From JACVRW01 sp963728495 (GTDB taxonomy: Bacteria; Actinomycetota; Thermoleophilia; Solirubrobacterales; Thermoleophilaceae), in contig CAVSKI010000005.1 in assembly GCA_963728495.1 (NCBI GenBank), positions 186,001 to 250,000 on the forward strand: a stretch of 64,000 nt of DNA, read 5' to 3'. A program made the translations under genes and the position numbers. Positions 52,078 to 61,142 of the stretch are shown here, piece by piece. How positions within the stretch are numbered: the first letter of the stretch is position 1; each line of letters starts with the position of its first letter. The notes under the pieces were generated by a model. The model had not been told where the DNA came from. It saw only the letters and a program-made list of their open reading frames with translations, and ran no database searches.

Positions 52078-52842
52078 ATGAGGATTCTCGTGTGCGTCAA
52101 GCGTGTGCCGCTCACCGGCGGGCGAATGGTGCTCACCGCAGACGAGCAGGCGATCGAGACGCGGCACCTGGGCTTCACGATCAGCCCGCATGAGGAGTGC
52201 GGCGTGGAGGAGGCGGTGCGGATCGTCGAAGCCCAGGGCGGCGAGACTGTGGTGCTGACGCTCGGCCCGCCCGAGGCCGAGGAGCAGATCCGCGAGACGC
52301 TGGCCACCGGCGCCGACCGCGGCATCCTGCTGACGATCGAGGGCGAGGAGTGGGACCCGCAGGCCACCGCGCGGGCGATCCTGTCGGCAATCGAGAACGA
52401 GGAGGCCTCGGGCGGCGCCTTCGACCTGATCCTCTTCGGCAACGAGTCCGCCGACTCGGGCAACTTCCAGGTCGGGATCCGGGTGGCGCATGCGCTCGGG
52501 CGGCCGGTGGCGACCGGCCTCAAGGGCCTGACGGTGACCGATGGGCGGGCGCGCTGCGAGCAGGAGGTGGCCGGCGGACGTGACGTCTACGACGTGCCGC
52601 TGCCCGCCGTGGTCACGGTGCTCGAGGGAATCAACCTGCCGCGCTACCCGTCGGTGCCGGCCAAGCTGCGCGCGCGCCAGAAGCCCGTCGACAAGAGCTC
52701 GCCCGAGCGGGCTGACTCGCGCCTGGAAAAGCTGCGTCTGGTGGTGCCGGGCGGCCCGGGCAAGCAGGCGGAGATCCTGGGCGAGGGCGCCGAAGCCGCG
52801 CCGGCCGTGGTCGGCGTGATGCGGGACCTGGGGGTGGCGTGA
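52078..52842 (+). CDS. etfB: Electron transfer flavoprotein beta subunit
   Basis: 254 residues, ATG at 52078 behind AGGAAGG. Family strings: MRILVCVKRVPLTGGRMVLT, ISPHEECGVEEAVRIVEAQG, ILFGNESADSGNFQVGIRVA, RPVATGLKGLTV and the recognition loop VLEGINLPRYPSVPAKLRAR. It binds AMP and, with the alpha subunit, takes electrons from the dehydrogenase encoded just upstream. The stop overlaps the etfA start (GTGATG). Confidence 0.94.
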   Translation: MRILVCVKRVPLTGGRMVLTADEQAIETRHLGFTISPHEECGVEEAVRIVEAQGGETVVLTLGPPEAEEQIRETLATGADRGILLTIEGEEWDPQATARAILSAIENEEASGGAFDLILFGNESADSGNFQVGIRVAHALGRPVATGLKGLTVTDGRARCEQEVAGGRDVYDVPLPAVVTVLEGINLPRYPSVPAKLRARQKPVDKSSPERADSRLEKLRLVVPGGPGKQAEILGEGAEAAPAVVGVMRDLGVA

Positions 52843-53864
52843 TGAGCGTTCTGGCCCTCGTGGAGCACGAGGGCGGCCAGGTCGACGAGCTGTCGCTGCA
52901 GGCGCTCTCGCTCGCGCGCGAGCTCGCGGGCGGTGAGCCGCTCACGGCGCTGCTGATGGGCGAGGGCGGCCGCGAGGCCTCCGCGCAGCTGGGCTCCGCC
53001 GGCGTGGCCGGCGCGCTGGTGGCCGAGGACCAGCGCCTCGGCGCCTATGCGCCCGGGGCCTGGGCCCGCAGCGTGACCGACGCGCTCGAGCGCACCGGCG
53101 CCGGCGCCGTGGTGGCCGCGGGCACCAACCGCGGCAACGAGGTGCTGAGCCACGTGGCCGCCCGGCTCGACCAGCCGTTCGCGGCTAACTGCACCGCCAT
53201 CGAGGGAGTCGAGCCCGAGGAGACCGGCCAGGACCCGGGGGGGTCCGGGGGCGCGAGCCCCCGGGTGCTATCGGTGACCAGGATCCGATGGGGCGGCAGC
53301 CTTCTCGAGCAGGCGCGCGTGCACGGGTCCCCCTCATTGCTGTCGGTAGCGCCCCACACCGTGGCCGCCGCCACGGTGAACGGAGCCGACGCCCCCACGG
53401 TGGAAAGTTTGAATCCTGCCCTCGAGGAAACCGACCTGCTGGTCCGGGTGAGCGAGCACGTCGACGCCACCACGGCCGGCATCTCCCTGGCCGAGGCCAA
53501 GGTCGTGGTGAGCGGCGGGCGCGGCGTGGGCTCGGCCGACGGCTTCGGCATCCTCGAGGAGTTGGCCGAGCTGCTGCACGCCGCGGTGGGCTGCTCGCGC
53601 GTGGTCACGAGCGCGGGCTGGCGGCCACACACCGACCAGGTGGGCCAGACGGGCACCAAGGTGTCACCCGACCTCTACATCGCCTGCGGAATCAGCGGCG
53701 CCACCCAGCACATCGCCGGCTGCAAGGGAGCGAAGAAGATCCTGGCCATCAACTCCGACGCCGAGGCGCCGATACTGGCCAGTGCGGACTATGCCGTGAT
53801 CGGTGACCTGACCGAGATCGTCCCGGCGATAACCGCCGAGCTGAGAAAGGGCCGCGAGCCATAG
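52839..53864 (+). CDS. etfA: Electron transfer flavoprotein alpha subunit
   Basis: 341 residues. N-terminal ETF domain (SVLALVEHEGGQVDELSLQA) and the C-terminal FAD domain with KVVVSGGRGVGSADGFGILE, VTSAGWRPHTDQVGQTGTKV, LYIACGISGATQHIAGCKGA and AINSDAEAPILASADYAVIG, all intact. Residues about 128-142 (EETGQDPGGSGGASPRV) are an in-frame insertion encoded by a strong DNA palindrome at 53233-53266, in the linker between domains. The enzyme should be functional. It is followed 5 bp later by the membrane oxidoreductase gene. Confidence 0.93.
   Translation: MMSVLALVEHEGGQVDELSLQALSLARELAGGEPLTALLMGEGGREASAQLGSAGVAGALVAEDQRLGAYAPGAWARSVTDALERTGAGAVVAAGTNRGNEVLSHVAARLDQPFAANCTAIEGVEPEETGQDPGGSGGASPRVLSVTRIRWGGSLLEQARVHGSPSLLSVAPHTVAAATVNGADAPTVESLNPALEETDLLVRVSEHVDATTAGISLAEAKVVVSGGRGVGSADGFGILEELAELLHAAVGCSRVVTSAGWRPHTDQVGQTGTKVSPDLYIACGISGATQHIAGCKGAKKILAINSDAEAPILASADYAVIGDLTEIVPAITAELRKGREP
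53233..53266. repeat. GC-rich palindromic insertion inside etfA
   Basis: CCGGGGGC (53245-53252), GCGA loop, GCCCCCGG (53257-53264) forms a perfect 8-bp hairpin; ACCCGGGGG (53233-53241) also pairs with CCCCCGGGT (53258-53266). The sequence is in frame and codes only Gly/Ala/Ser/Pro residues. It looks like a small palindromic element that inserted into a tolerant linker. Confidence 0.7.
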
Positions 53865-53869
53865 GAGTT

Positions 53870-55846
53870 GTGGCGGGAGCTGTGGCGCTGGCCGCGGTCC
53901 TCGCGATCAGCGGATTCCTCTTCGCGCGCCGGGCCAGGCTGGTGGTCGAGCTCGTCCGCATGGGCAAGTCCACGGACCGCTCCGGCGAGCTGCCCGAGCG
54001 CGTGCGCAACGAGGCGCAGATCGTGCTCGGCCAGCGCAAATTGCTGCAGCGCCTGGTGCCGGGCCTGATCCACGCGGCCATCTTCTGGGGCTTCCTCGTG
54101 CTATTCCCGACAATCGTGATCGCGATGATCGGCGCCGTGGACCGCGAGGCCACGCTGCCGTGGCTGGGAGAGCAGGGCTGGTTCGCGCTGATGGTCGACG
54201 TCTTCGCGGTGCTCGTGCTCGCCGGCGTGCTGGGCGCGGCCTACATCCGCAAGGTCCAGCGCCCGGCGCGCTTTCAGGGAAGCCACCTTGGCGAGGCCGA
54301 CCTGATCCTGGCCATGATCGGCGGGATCGTGACGACGCTCCTGCTCTGGCACGCGTCGCGGATCGCGCTCGGCCTCAACGAGTGGCCGGCGGCCTGGTCC
54401 CCCGTCTCGGACGCGCTGTCCGGACTCTTCGGCGATGACGGGGCGACCGAGGTTCTTGAGCGCATCTTCGTCTGGGCCCACGTGCTGATCATCCTCAGCT
54501 TCCTCGCCTACCTGCCCCACTCCAAGCACCTCCACATCGCCACCGCGGCCGTCAACGTCTTCTTCGGCCACACGAGCGCGCCCGGCAGGCTCGAGCCGCT
54601 TCGCTTCGACGGACCGGAGGAGGACATGCGCTTCGGCGCCGGGACGGTGGCCGACCTCACCTGGAAGCAGACACTCGACACCTTCTCCTGCACCGAGTGC
54701 GGGCGCTGCCAGGACGTCTGCCCGGCCTGGACCACGGGGAAGGAGCTCTCCCCCAAGCTGCTGATCATGGCCCTGCGCGACCAAGTCTTCGAGGAGGGCC
54801 CGCCGCTGGTGCGCGGCGCCGAGGGCTTCGAGGCCACCCCGCTCGTGCCGGGTGCGGTGAGCGACAACGTCGTGTGGGACTGCGTCACCTGCGGCGCCTG
54901 CGTGCGCGAGTGCCCGGTGTCGATCGAGCACGTGGACCACATCGTCGATCTGCGCCGCCACCTGGTGATGATGGATTCGCGCTTTCCCAGCGAGGCCGAG
55001 CCGATGCTGCGCGACGTCGAGCGCGCCTCCAACCCGTGGGGCAAGGCTCAGTCAGAGCGCGCCGACTGGGCCGAGGAGCTGGGCGTGCGGGTGCTGGAGC
55101 CCGGCGACCCCGCGCCCGAGGTCCTCTACTGGGTGGGCTGCGCGGCCTCCTTCGACGAGCGCGCGCGAACCGCAGCACAGTCGACGGCGAAGCTGATGCA
55201 GGCGGCCGGCGTGGACTTCGCCATCCTGGGACCGCGCGAGTCGTGCACCGGCGACCCGGCGCGCCGGATGGGCAACGAGTATCTCTTCCAGGCCCATGCC
55301 GAGCAGAACGTGGGCACGCTCAACGACGCCGGCGTGACCAAGATCGTGGCGAGCTGCCCGCACTGCTTCAACACGCTTGGCAACGAATATTCGGACTTCG
55401 GGGGCAACTACGAGGTGATTCACCACACCGAGCTGCTGGCCGGCCTGGTGCGGGAGGGCCGGCTGGAGACCGACAAGAACGGCGGCACGATCACCTATCA
55501 CGACTCCTGCTACCTGGCCCGCCACAACGACGTCGTCGCGGACCCGCGCGAGCTCGTGGAAGCGGTGGGCGAGCCGGTCGAGATGAAGCGCAGCGGCAAG
55601 CGGACCTTCTGCTGCGGCGCGGGCGGCGCGCACATGTGGATGGAGGAGCGCGGCGGCAAGATCAACGAGGAACGCGCCCGCGAGGCGGCCGAGACCGGTG
55701 CCGACACCCTGGCCGTGGCCTGCCCGTTCTGCACCGTGATGCTCGACGACGGGGTGCGCCAGCGCGGTGACGACCTGCGCGTGGTTGACGTGTCGACGCT
55801 GCTGGCCGAGCAGCTCGATGGCGGCGCTGAGGCACCGCCGGGCTGA
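53870..55846 (+). CDS. etfD: Membrane Fe-S ETF:menaquinone oxidoreductase, EtfD-like
   Basis: 658 residues from the GTG at 53870 behind AGGAG. The N-terminal third has five to six membrane segments (nitrate-reductase-gamma-like, heme b type histidines in LIHAAIFWGFL and WAHVLIILSFLAYLPHSKHL). Then two 4Fe-4S motifs: FSCTECGRCQDVCPA and CVTCGACVRECPVSIEH. The C-terminal half carries two CCG domains, SCPHCFNTLG with HDSCYLARHNDV and RTFCCGAGGAHMWMEER with CPFCTVMLDDG. It matches the mycobacterial EtfD (Rv0338c type), which passes electrons from ETF to menaquinone. Being next to etfBA, it makes the chain complete. Confidence 0.92.
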   Translation: MAGAVALAAVLAISGFLFARRARLVVELVRMGKSTDRSGELPERVRNEAQIVLGQRKLLQRLVPGLIHAAIFWGFLVLFPTIVIAMIGAVDREATLPWLGEQGWFALMVDVFAVLVLAGVLGAAYIRKVQRPARFQGSHLGEADLILAMIGGIVTTLLLWHASRIALGLNEWPAAWSPVSDALSGLFGDDGATEVLERIFVWAHVLIILSFLAYLPHSKHLHIATAAVNVFFGHTSAPGRLEPLRFDGPEEDMRFGAGTVADLTWKQTLDTFSCTECGRCQDVCPAWTTGKELSPKLLIMALRDQVFEEGPPLVRGAEGFEATPLVPGAVSDNVVWDCVTCGACVRECPVSIEHVDHIVDLRRHLVMMDSRFPSEAEPMLRDVERASNPWGKAQSERADWAEELGVRVLEPGDPAPEVLYWVGCAASFDERARTAAQSTAKLMQAAGVDFAILGPRESCTGDPARRMGNEYLFQAHAEQNVGTLNDAGVTKIVASCPHCFNTLGNEYSDFGGNYEVIHHTELLAGLVREGRLETDKNGGTITYHDSCYLARHNDVVADPRELVEAVGEPVEMKRSGKRTFCCGAGGAHMWMEERGGKINEERAREAAETGADTLAVACPFCTVMLDDGVRQRGDDLRVVDVSTLLAEQLDGGAEAPPG

Positions 55847-55956
55847 ACACCTTCTTCCGCCGTGAGGGCGACCTCGTGGGGTTCGGTTAGCCGCACCTTC
55901 GATTTTCGGGTAACCCCTATTGGCGGGAGATCCGAGCCGCGGGAGAGTCTCTGCTC

Positions 55957-58362
55957 ATGGCCGGTGCTCTAGCGCGTCTTGCCGATCTCGCCTACCGCCG
56001 TCGCGGCCGGGTGGTGCTGGCCTGGATCGTGGCGACGGTCGTGATCATTGGGGTGGGTTCATCGCTGGCCGGGGAGTACAACGCCGACTACGACACGCCG
56101 GGATCTGAGTCGAAGGCGGCGAGCGATCTCACCGAGCAGCGCTTCGGCGGCTATTCCGGGCAGGAGATCTACGTCGTCTGGAAGGACGAAGCCGGCGCCA
56201 ACAGCCCCAGCGCCAAGCAGCACGTCAACGCCTTCCTGTCTGATGCCAAACAGGTCGATCACGTTGCTGAGCAGACCCCGATCCGGGTCTCGCAGGACGG
56301 CACCATCGGAGCCACCACGCTTCCGCTGACCGTCCCAGGCTGGGACGTGCCCAAGGAGGACGGCGAGAAGCTGATCGCCGCCGCCGAGAAGAACAGCGGT
56401 GACGGGCTGGAGATCAAGCTCGGCGGAGACCCGATCTATGCCGCGCAGGAGGCGGCCAGCCCGGAGGGGCTCGGGTTCCTCGGCGCCGCGATCGTGCTGC
56501 TGATCGCCTTCGGCTCGGTGGTCGCCGCGGGCCTGCCGCTCGTCATCGCCCTCGTCGGCCTCGGCATCTCGTCGGGTGGCCTGATCGTCCTGCTGGCCAA
56601 CGTCGTGGATGTCCCGGACTGGGCCACGGCGGTGTCGGGGCTGATCGGGATCGGCGTTGGGGTCGACTACGCGCTGCTCGTTCTGACCCGCTTCCGCGCG
56701 GCTTTGAACGAGGGCAAGGACCGTCACGACGCGGTGGTCGAGGCCGTGACCACCGCTGGGCGCAGCGTGATCATCGCCGGCGCCACAGTGGTGATCGCCG
56801 TCCTTGGCCTCTTCCTGACCGGGCTGCCCTACATGTACGGCGTGGCCATCGCGGCCTCCCTCGCGGTGCTGGTGGTGATGCTCGCCGCGGTCACGCTGCT
56901 GCCGGCGCTGCTGTCGTACCTGGGACCGAGGGTCGACCGCCTCCGGATTCCCTTCCTCGGCCGGACGCTGAAGGCCGAGGGCAACGGCGATTCGCCCGCG
57001 GCCCGCTGGAGCCACGCGGTCCAGCGCCGTCCGTGGATCGCTGCAATTGTGGCGACCGTCATTCTGCTCGCGCTGGCCGCACCCGCGCTCGGCATGCGTC
57101 TCGGCTTTCCCGATGCCGGCAACGATCCGCCGGACACCATGACCCGCCAGGCCTACGACCTGAACACGGAGGGGTTCGGAGCCGGCACGAACGGGCCGCT
57201 CGTGATCGCCGCCGACCTCCCCAACCCGGCCGCGAAGGCCGATCTCGGCCCCTTTGCAGAGCGGCTTCGCGGCGAGGACGGGGTCGCCTTCGTGACCGAT
57301 CCGCAGGTCAACAGGGAGGGCGATGCGGCGATCCTCACCGTGGTCCCGTCGGGCTCGCCCCAGGACGCGGAAACGGAGGACCTGGTGCAGAGGCTTCGCA
57401 GTGAAGTCGTGCCCGAGGAGCTCAGCGGCACTGGCATCACCGCCGAGATCGGGGGCGTGACCGCGGCGCTCACAGACCAGAGCGAGTACATGCTGGAGCG
57501 GATGCCGGTGTTCATCGCCGGAGTGGTCGGCCTTTCCTTCCTGCTTCTGCTCGTCGCGTTCCACTCACCCTTGATCTCGCTCAAGGCCGCGCTGATGAAT
57601 CTCCTCTCGGTCGGCGCCGCTTACGGCGTGATGACACTGGTGGCCAAGGGCGGAACGGTCGGCCAGCTGATCGGGATCGATCACGAGGTGCCAATCGCGC
57701 CGTTCTTGCCGGTGATGATGTTCGCGATCCTGTTCGGCCTCTCGATGGACTACGAGGTCTTCCTGGTCTCGCGGATCCGCGAGGAGTACCTCAAGCACGG
57801 AGACACACGGCGGGCGGTCGCCGACGGACTGGCGAAGACCGCGCGCGTGATCACCGCGGCCGCCGCGATCATGGTCGTCGTCTTCCTCGCCTTCCTCGCC
57901 GCCCCGGACGTCTTCCTGAAGCTGTTCGGAATCGGACTCGCGTCAGCGATCTTCCTCGACGCCACCCTCGTGCGGATGGTTCTCGTTCCCGCCGTGATGC
58001 AGCTGCTGGGCAGCGCCAACTGGTGGATCCCGAGCTGGCTCGAGCGGACCCTGCCGCGACTGGACGTCGAGCACGTCGCGGCCAGCCCCGCGGAGGGAAG
58101 GCCCTATCCAGGTCAGCTGCCGCGCCCCTCCAGGAGCCCCGCCGTCCTCAGGAACTGGCCCGCCACCACCTCTGGGTCCTCCCCGTCGACGTCGACGTCG
58201 CGGTTCATCTGGATCATCGCGCTCGTCGTCAGCCGGGCATTGACCTCGTCGATGATGCGCATGAACTTCCGCCCGCCGAGGTCGTCGAGCTTGTCCTTGT
58301 CGATCACGAGGGCCACATGCTGGAAGCCGAACACGCGCTTGTCGTCCTCGAGCACCTTGTAG
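55957..58362 (+). CDS. MMPL-family RND transporter, 3' end read-through
   Basis: 801 residues. RND layout with twelve membrane segments in two halves, each with a large external loop: AYRRRGRVVLAWIVATVVII at the start; GIGVGVDYALLVLTRFRAAL, the conserved GxxxDY motif, in the first half; and MMFAILFGLSMDYEVFLVSR in the second. Homologues end near SWLERTLPRLDVE (about residue 705); the last roughly 90 residues are serine/arginine-rich and run antisense to the OpuAC gene, so they look like read-through after loss of the true stop. It may export lipids, acyl compounds or drugs. Preceded by 110 bp without a gene. Confidence 0.88.
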   Translation: MAGALARLADLAYRRRGRVVLAWIVATVVIIGVGSSLAGEYNADYDTPGSESKAASDLTEQRFGGYSGQEIYVVWKDEAGANSPSAKQHVNAFLSDAKQVDHVAEQTPIRVSQDGTIGATTLPLTVPGWDVPKEDGEKLIAAAEKNSGDGLEIKLGGDPIYAAQEAASPEGLGFLGAAIVLLIAFGSVVAAGLPLVIALVGLGISSGGLIVLLANVVDVPDWATAVSGLIGIGVGVDYALLVLTRFRAALNEGKDRHDAVVEAVTTAGRSVIIAGATVVIAVLGLFLTGLPYMYGVAIAASLAVLVVMLAAVTLLPALLSYLGPRVDRLRIPFLGRTLKAEGNGDSPAARWSHAVQRRPWIAAIVATVILLALAAPALGMRLGFPDAGNDPPDTMTRQAYDLNTEGFGAGTNGPLVIAADLPNPAAKADLGPFAERLRGEDGVAFVTDPQVNREGDAAILTVVPSGSPQDAETEDLVQRLRSEVVPEELSGTGITAEIGGVTAALTDQSEYMLERMPVFIAGVVGLSFLLLLVAFHSPLISLKAALMNLLSVGAAYGVMTLVAKGGTVGQLIGIDHEVPIAPFLPVMMFAILFGLSMDYEVFLVSRIREEYLKHGDTRRAVADGLAKTARVITAAAAIMVVVFLAFLAAPDVFLKLFGIGLASAIFLDATLVRMVLVPAVMQLLGSANWWIPSWLERTLPRLDVEHVAASPAEGRPYPGQLPRPSRSPAVLRNWPATTSGSSPSTSTSRFIWIIALVVSRALTSSMMRMNFRPPRSSSLSLSITRATCWKPNTRLSSSSTL

Positions 58363-59055
58363 CTTCCGCTTCCCAGCTGGCCATCGGTGGTGAACACGTT
58401 GGCGGCGTCGGTTGGTTGCGGTGAACCCCCGGGACGATGACCGATGGGCACTTCCTCGAACTTCACGTTGGTCGAGCCTGACACTTCGAGCGCCGGCCAG
58501 GCCCTGCTGGCGCGACTCGAACTCCGGCCGCCCGCCGAGGGTGACGCCCGACAGCTCGCGCAGGTCCCCGATCGTGGCCAGGCCGCGTTTCTGGGCGAAG
58601 AACTGCGTGGTGGCGATCGCATCCACGTTTTCGTACGAGGTCTGCTCGCTGATCGCCTGCCCGCGTCCGGCGTAGAAGTCCTTCGCGAGCCGATAGGTCT
58701 CGTCTGCCGTCTTGCCCGCGTCCGGCTGGCCGGCCGCGACCGTAACGGCCACGCCCAAGTACTCGGGGTAGCCATCGATCTCGCCGCTCTGCAGCTCCTT
58801 GTCGATGACCTCCGTCGGGCCGATGTCCTTGATGAGGTTCACGTTGATGCCCTTGAACTCCAGGGCTTGGCGATACAGCTCGCCGACGATCAGAGACTCG
58901 GTGAAGTCCTTGGTGCCAAGGGTCACCTCCAGCTCACCGCCTTGCGGCTGGACCGAACCCTCCCGGTCGTTGTCGTCGTCCCCGCAGGCGCCCGCGAACA
59001 GCGCCAGCCCAACCAGTAACAGCCTCCACCAGGACGCCCGCCCGGTCCGGATCAC
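58113..59055 (-). pseudogene. Glycine betaine/choline-binding lipoprotein (OpuAC type) with a frameshift
   Basis: ATG at 59055. Signal segment RLLLVGLALFAGAC with a lipid cysteine near residue 24, then LEVTLGTKDFTESLIVGELY, the OpuAC opening motif, and GEIDGYPEYLGVAVTVAAG. After TLGGRPEFESRQQGLAG the frame breaks at about 58491-58500; one base over it continues LEVSGSTNVKFEEVPIGH, then VFTTDGQLGSGSYKVLEDDK and VVAGQFLRTAGLLEGRGS. The rejoined protein (about 313 residues) has the normal length, so one inserted base explains the break. No permease or ATPase gene is adjacent, unusual for this family. It may be a pseudogene or a sequencing indel. The start overlaps the hsp20 stop. Confidence 0.78.
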
Positions 59056-59516
59056 GATTCAGCTCCCGTGACCTCAATGTCGATGCGCTCGGGCTCACGC
59101 CGCACGGCGCCGCCACCGACCACCGTGATCTCGAGCAGGCCGTCCTCGAGAGAAGCCGAGACGCTGCTGCGGTCTGTGCCCTCAGGCAGATTGACCGTTC
59201 GCCGGAAAGAGCCGTAGTGACGTTCCCGCACGTAGTAGGTGGTTTGCTCGTCCGGGGCGCCGGTGCGCTGGCCGAAGATCGTGAGCGCGTCATGGTCGAA
59301 AGAGAGCTCCACGTCCCCTCGCGGCACCCCCGCCAGCTCGCAGCGGATCACCAGATCGTCGCCGCGCGCGAAGATGTCCATCCTGGGGATCCACGCGGTA
59401 GCGTGGGAACGCTCCGCCTGAGGCGGGTCGATACCCGCCTGCCAGAACTCGCGCATCCGGCCCATCTCCGCGACCGTGTCGAACAGGCCATGGAAGCGCT
59501 GCTGTCGATCAGCCAT
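59052..59516 (-). CDS. Small heat-shock protein, Hsp20/alpha-crystallin family
   Basis: 154 residues. The alpha-crystallin domain runs from about 42 to 148: AWIPRMDIFARGDDLVIRCE, LAGVPRGDVELSFDHDALTI, the YYVRERHYGSFRRTVNLPEG strand and ASLEDGLLEITV, the A-x-x-x-n-G-v-L motif. It holds unfolding proteins as an ATP-independent chaperone. It lies inside what looks like a betaine-uptake operon, 15 bp from the BCCT stop and overlapping the OpuAC start, which links it to osmotic or heat stress in this organism. Confidence 0.9.
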   Translation of the reverse strand: MADRQQRFHGLFDTVAEMGRMREFWQAGIDPPQAERSHATAWIPRMDIFARGDDLVIRCELAGVPRGDVELSFDHDALTIFGQRTGAPDEQTTYYVRERHYGSFRRTVNLPEGTDRSSVSASLEDGLLEITVVGGGAVRREPERIDIEVTGAES

Positions 59517-59531
59517 CTCAGCTCCCTTCGA

Positions 59532-61109
59532 TCAGCTTCCGCCGGCCGCGCCGGGACGGGGGCGCGACAACGCGGGGTCGGGCACGGTCACCGTTGCCCT
59601 GGGTTCGGCCTCCGGGACCTCCTCCTGGCGCAGCGCCTTGAAGAAGCTCACACAGAGCCCGATCATCACGAGCGCGAAGGGCGCTCCCGCAACGATGGCC
59701 GCCTGTTGGAGCGTCTCCAGCCCGCCGGCCACCAGCAGCGTGACCGCCACGGCGCCCATCGCGGTACCCCAGAACGCGACGATCGCCCGCGGTGGCTCCA
59801 GGGTGCCGCCGCAGGTGAGCATCCCCATCACGATCGAGGCGGCGTCCGCCCCGCTGATGAAGAAGACCGCCACCAACACGATCACGACGATCGACGTGAG
59901 CGTTTCGAGCGGGAATGCCTGCAGCAGGGTGAACAGCGCGACCTCCGGCTGCGCCACCGCGTCGGCGAGGTTGGCCTCCCCGGTGAGCTGCAGGTTGATG
60001 GCCGCGCCGCCGAGAATGGCGAACCAGACGAAGCTCACGCCGCTCGGGACCAGCAGCACGCCGATGACGAACTCACGGATGGTCCGGCCCTTGGAGATGC
60101 GGGCCAGGAACGTGCCCACGAACGGCGTCCACGACATCCACCACACCCAGTAGAAGATCGTCCAGCTGCCGAGCCATTCGGCGCCCCCGAAAGCGCCCGT
60201 CTTGAAGCTGCGACCGACGAGACCGCCGAAGTAGTCCCCCGTCCCCTCCACGAGCGTGCCGAAGATGAAGACGGTCGGGCCCACCACGAGGATGAACAGG
60301 AGGAGCGCGATGGCCAGCAGCATGTTGAAGTTGCTGAGCCACTGGACGCCGCGCTCGACGCCGGAGATGGCCGAGATGACGAACAGGAGGGTCAGGACGG
60401 CGATGATCACGACGGCCAGCCCGGTCGAGGTCTCGACGTCCCACACGAAGTTGAGCCCGCTGTTGATCTGAAGAGCGCCGAGGCCAAGCGACGTCGCGCT
60501 GCCGAACATCGTCGCGAAGACGGCGAGGATGTCGATCGCCTTCCCGATCGGTCCGTCCACGCGATCGCCCAGCAGTGGCCGGAAGACCGAGCTGATCAGG
60601 TTCGGCATGCCTTTGCGGAAGCAGAAGTACCCGAGGGCCAGGCCGACGATGGCGTACAGCGCCCAGGGGTGGAGCGCCCAGTGGAAGTACGTGTACTCCA
60701 TGGCCGTCGCCGCGGCCTCGTCAGTGCCCGGTTTGGCCAGGCCGAGCGGCGGAGCGGCGAGGTGCGAGATGGGCTCGGCCACGCCGTAGAACATCAGGCC
60801 GATGCCCATCCCGGCACTGAACATCATCGCGATCCATGAGCTCGTCCGAAACTCCGGCCGGTCCTCGTCCTTGCCCAGACGGATCCGCCCGTAGCGCGAC
60901 ACGCACAGGAACAGGACGAAGGTGAGGAACGCCGCGGTGGACAGCACGAACAGCCAGCCGAGGTTCGTCAGGATCCAACTGAGCATGTCCCCGACGACCG
61001 TGGCCATCTCGTCCTTGAACAGGACCCCCACGAGCACGAAGGCCACCGAGATGCCGGCGGCGATGCCGAAGACCGGCTTATCGATCCGCCAGCCCTGGTT
61101 CTCCTCCAT
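59532..61109 (-). CDS. BCCT-family betaine/choline/carnitine transporter
   Basis: 525 residues, twelve membrane helices, ATG at 61109 behind AAAGGAGTAGGG. The substrate/sodium loop MMFSAGMGIGLMFYGVAEPI has the glycine pattern of ion-coupled BetP-like carriers rather than CaiT exchangers, and the signature FYWVWWMSWTPFVGTFLARI with GRTIREFVIG is intact; the tryptophans form the aromatic box that binds a trimethylammonium group. The charged C-terminal tail is short (about 20 residues) compared with osmosensing BetP. It should import glycine betaine, choline, carnitine or DMSP. It lies 33 bp downstream of the Rieske gene. Confidence 0.93.
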   Translation of the reverse strand: MEENQGWRIDKPVFGIAAGISVAFVLVGVLFKDEMATVVGDMLSWILTNLGWLFVLSTAAFLTFVLFLCVSRYGRIRLGKDEDRPEFRTSSWIAMMFSAGMGIGLMFYGVAEPISHLAAPPLGLAKPGTDEAAATAMEYTYFHWALHPWALYAIVGLALGYFCFRKGMPNLISSVFRPLLGDRVDGPIGKAIDILAVFATMFGSATSLGLGALQINSGLNFVWDVETSTGLAVVIIAVLTLLFVISAISGVERGVQWLSNFNMLLAIALLLFILVVGPTVFIFGTLVEGTGDYFGGLVGRSFKTGAFGGAEWLGSWTIFYWVWWMSWTPFVGTFLARISKGRTIREFVIGVLLVPSGVSFVWFAILGGAAINLQLTGEANLADAVAQPEVALFTLLQAFPLETLTSIVVIVLVAVFFISGADAASIVMGMLTCGGTLEPPRAIVAFWGTAMGAVAVTLLVAGGLETLQQAAIVAGAPFALVMIGLCVSFFKALRQEEVPEAEPRATVTVPDPALSRPRPGAAGGS

Positions 61110-61142
61110 CCCTACTCCTTTCTGACCCCGCGAGGGCGAGGC

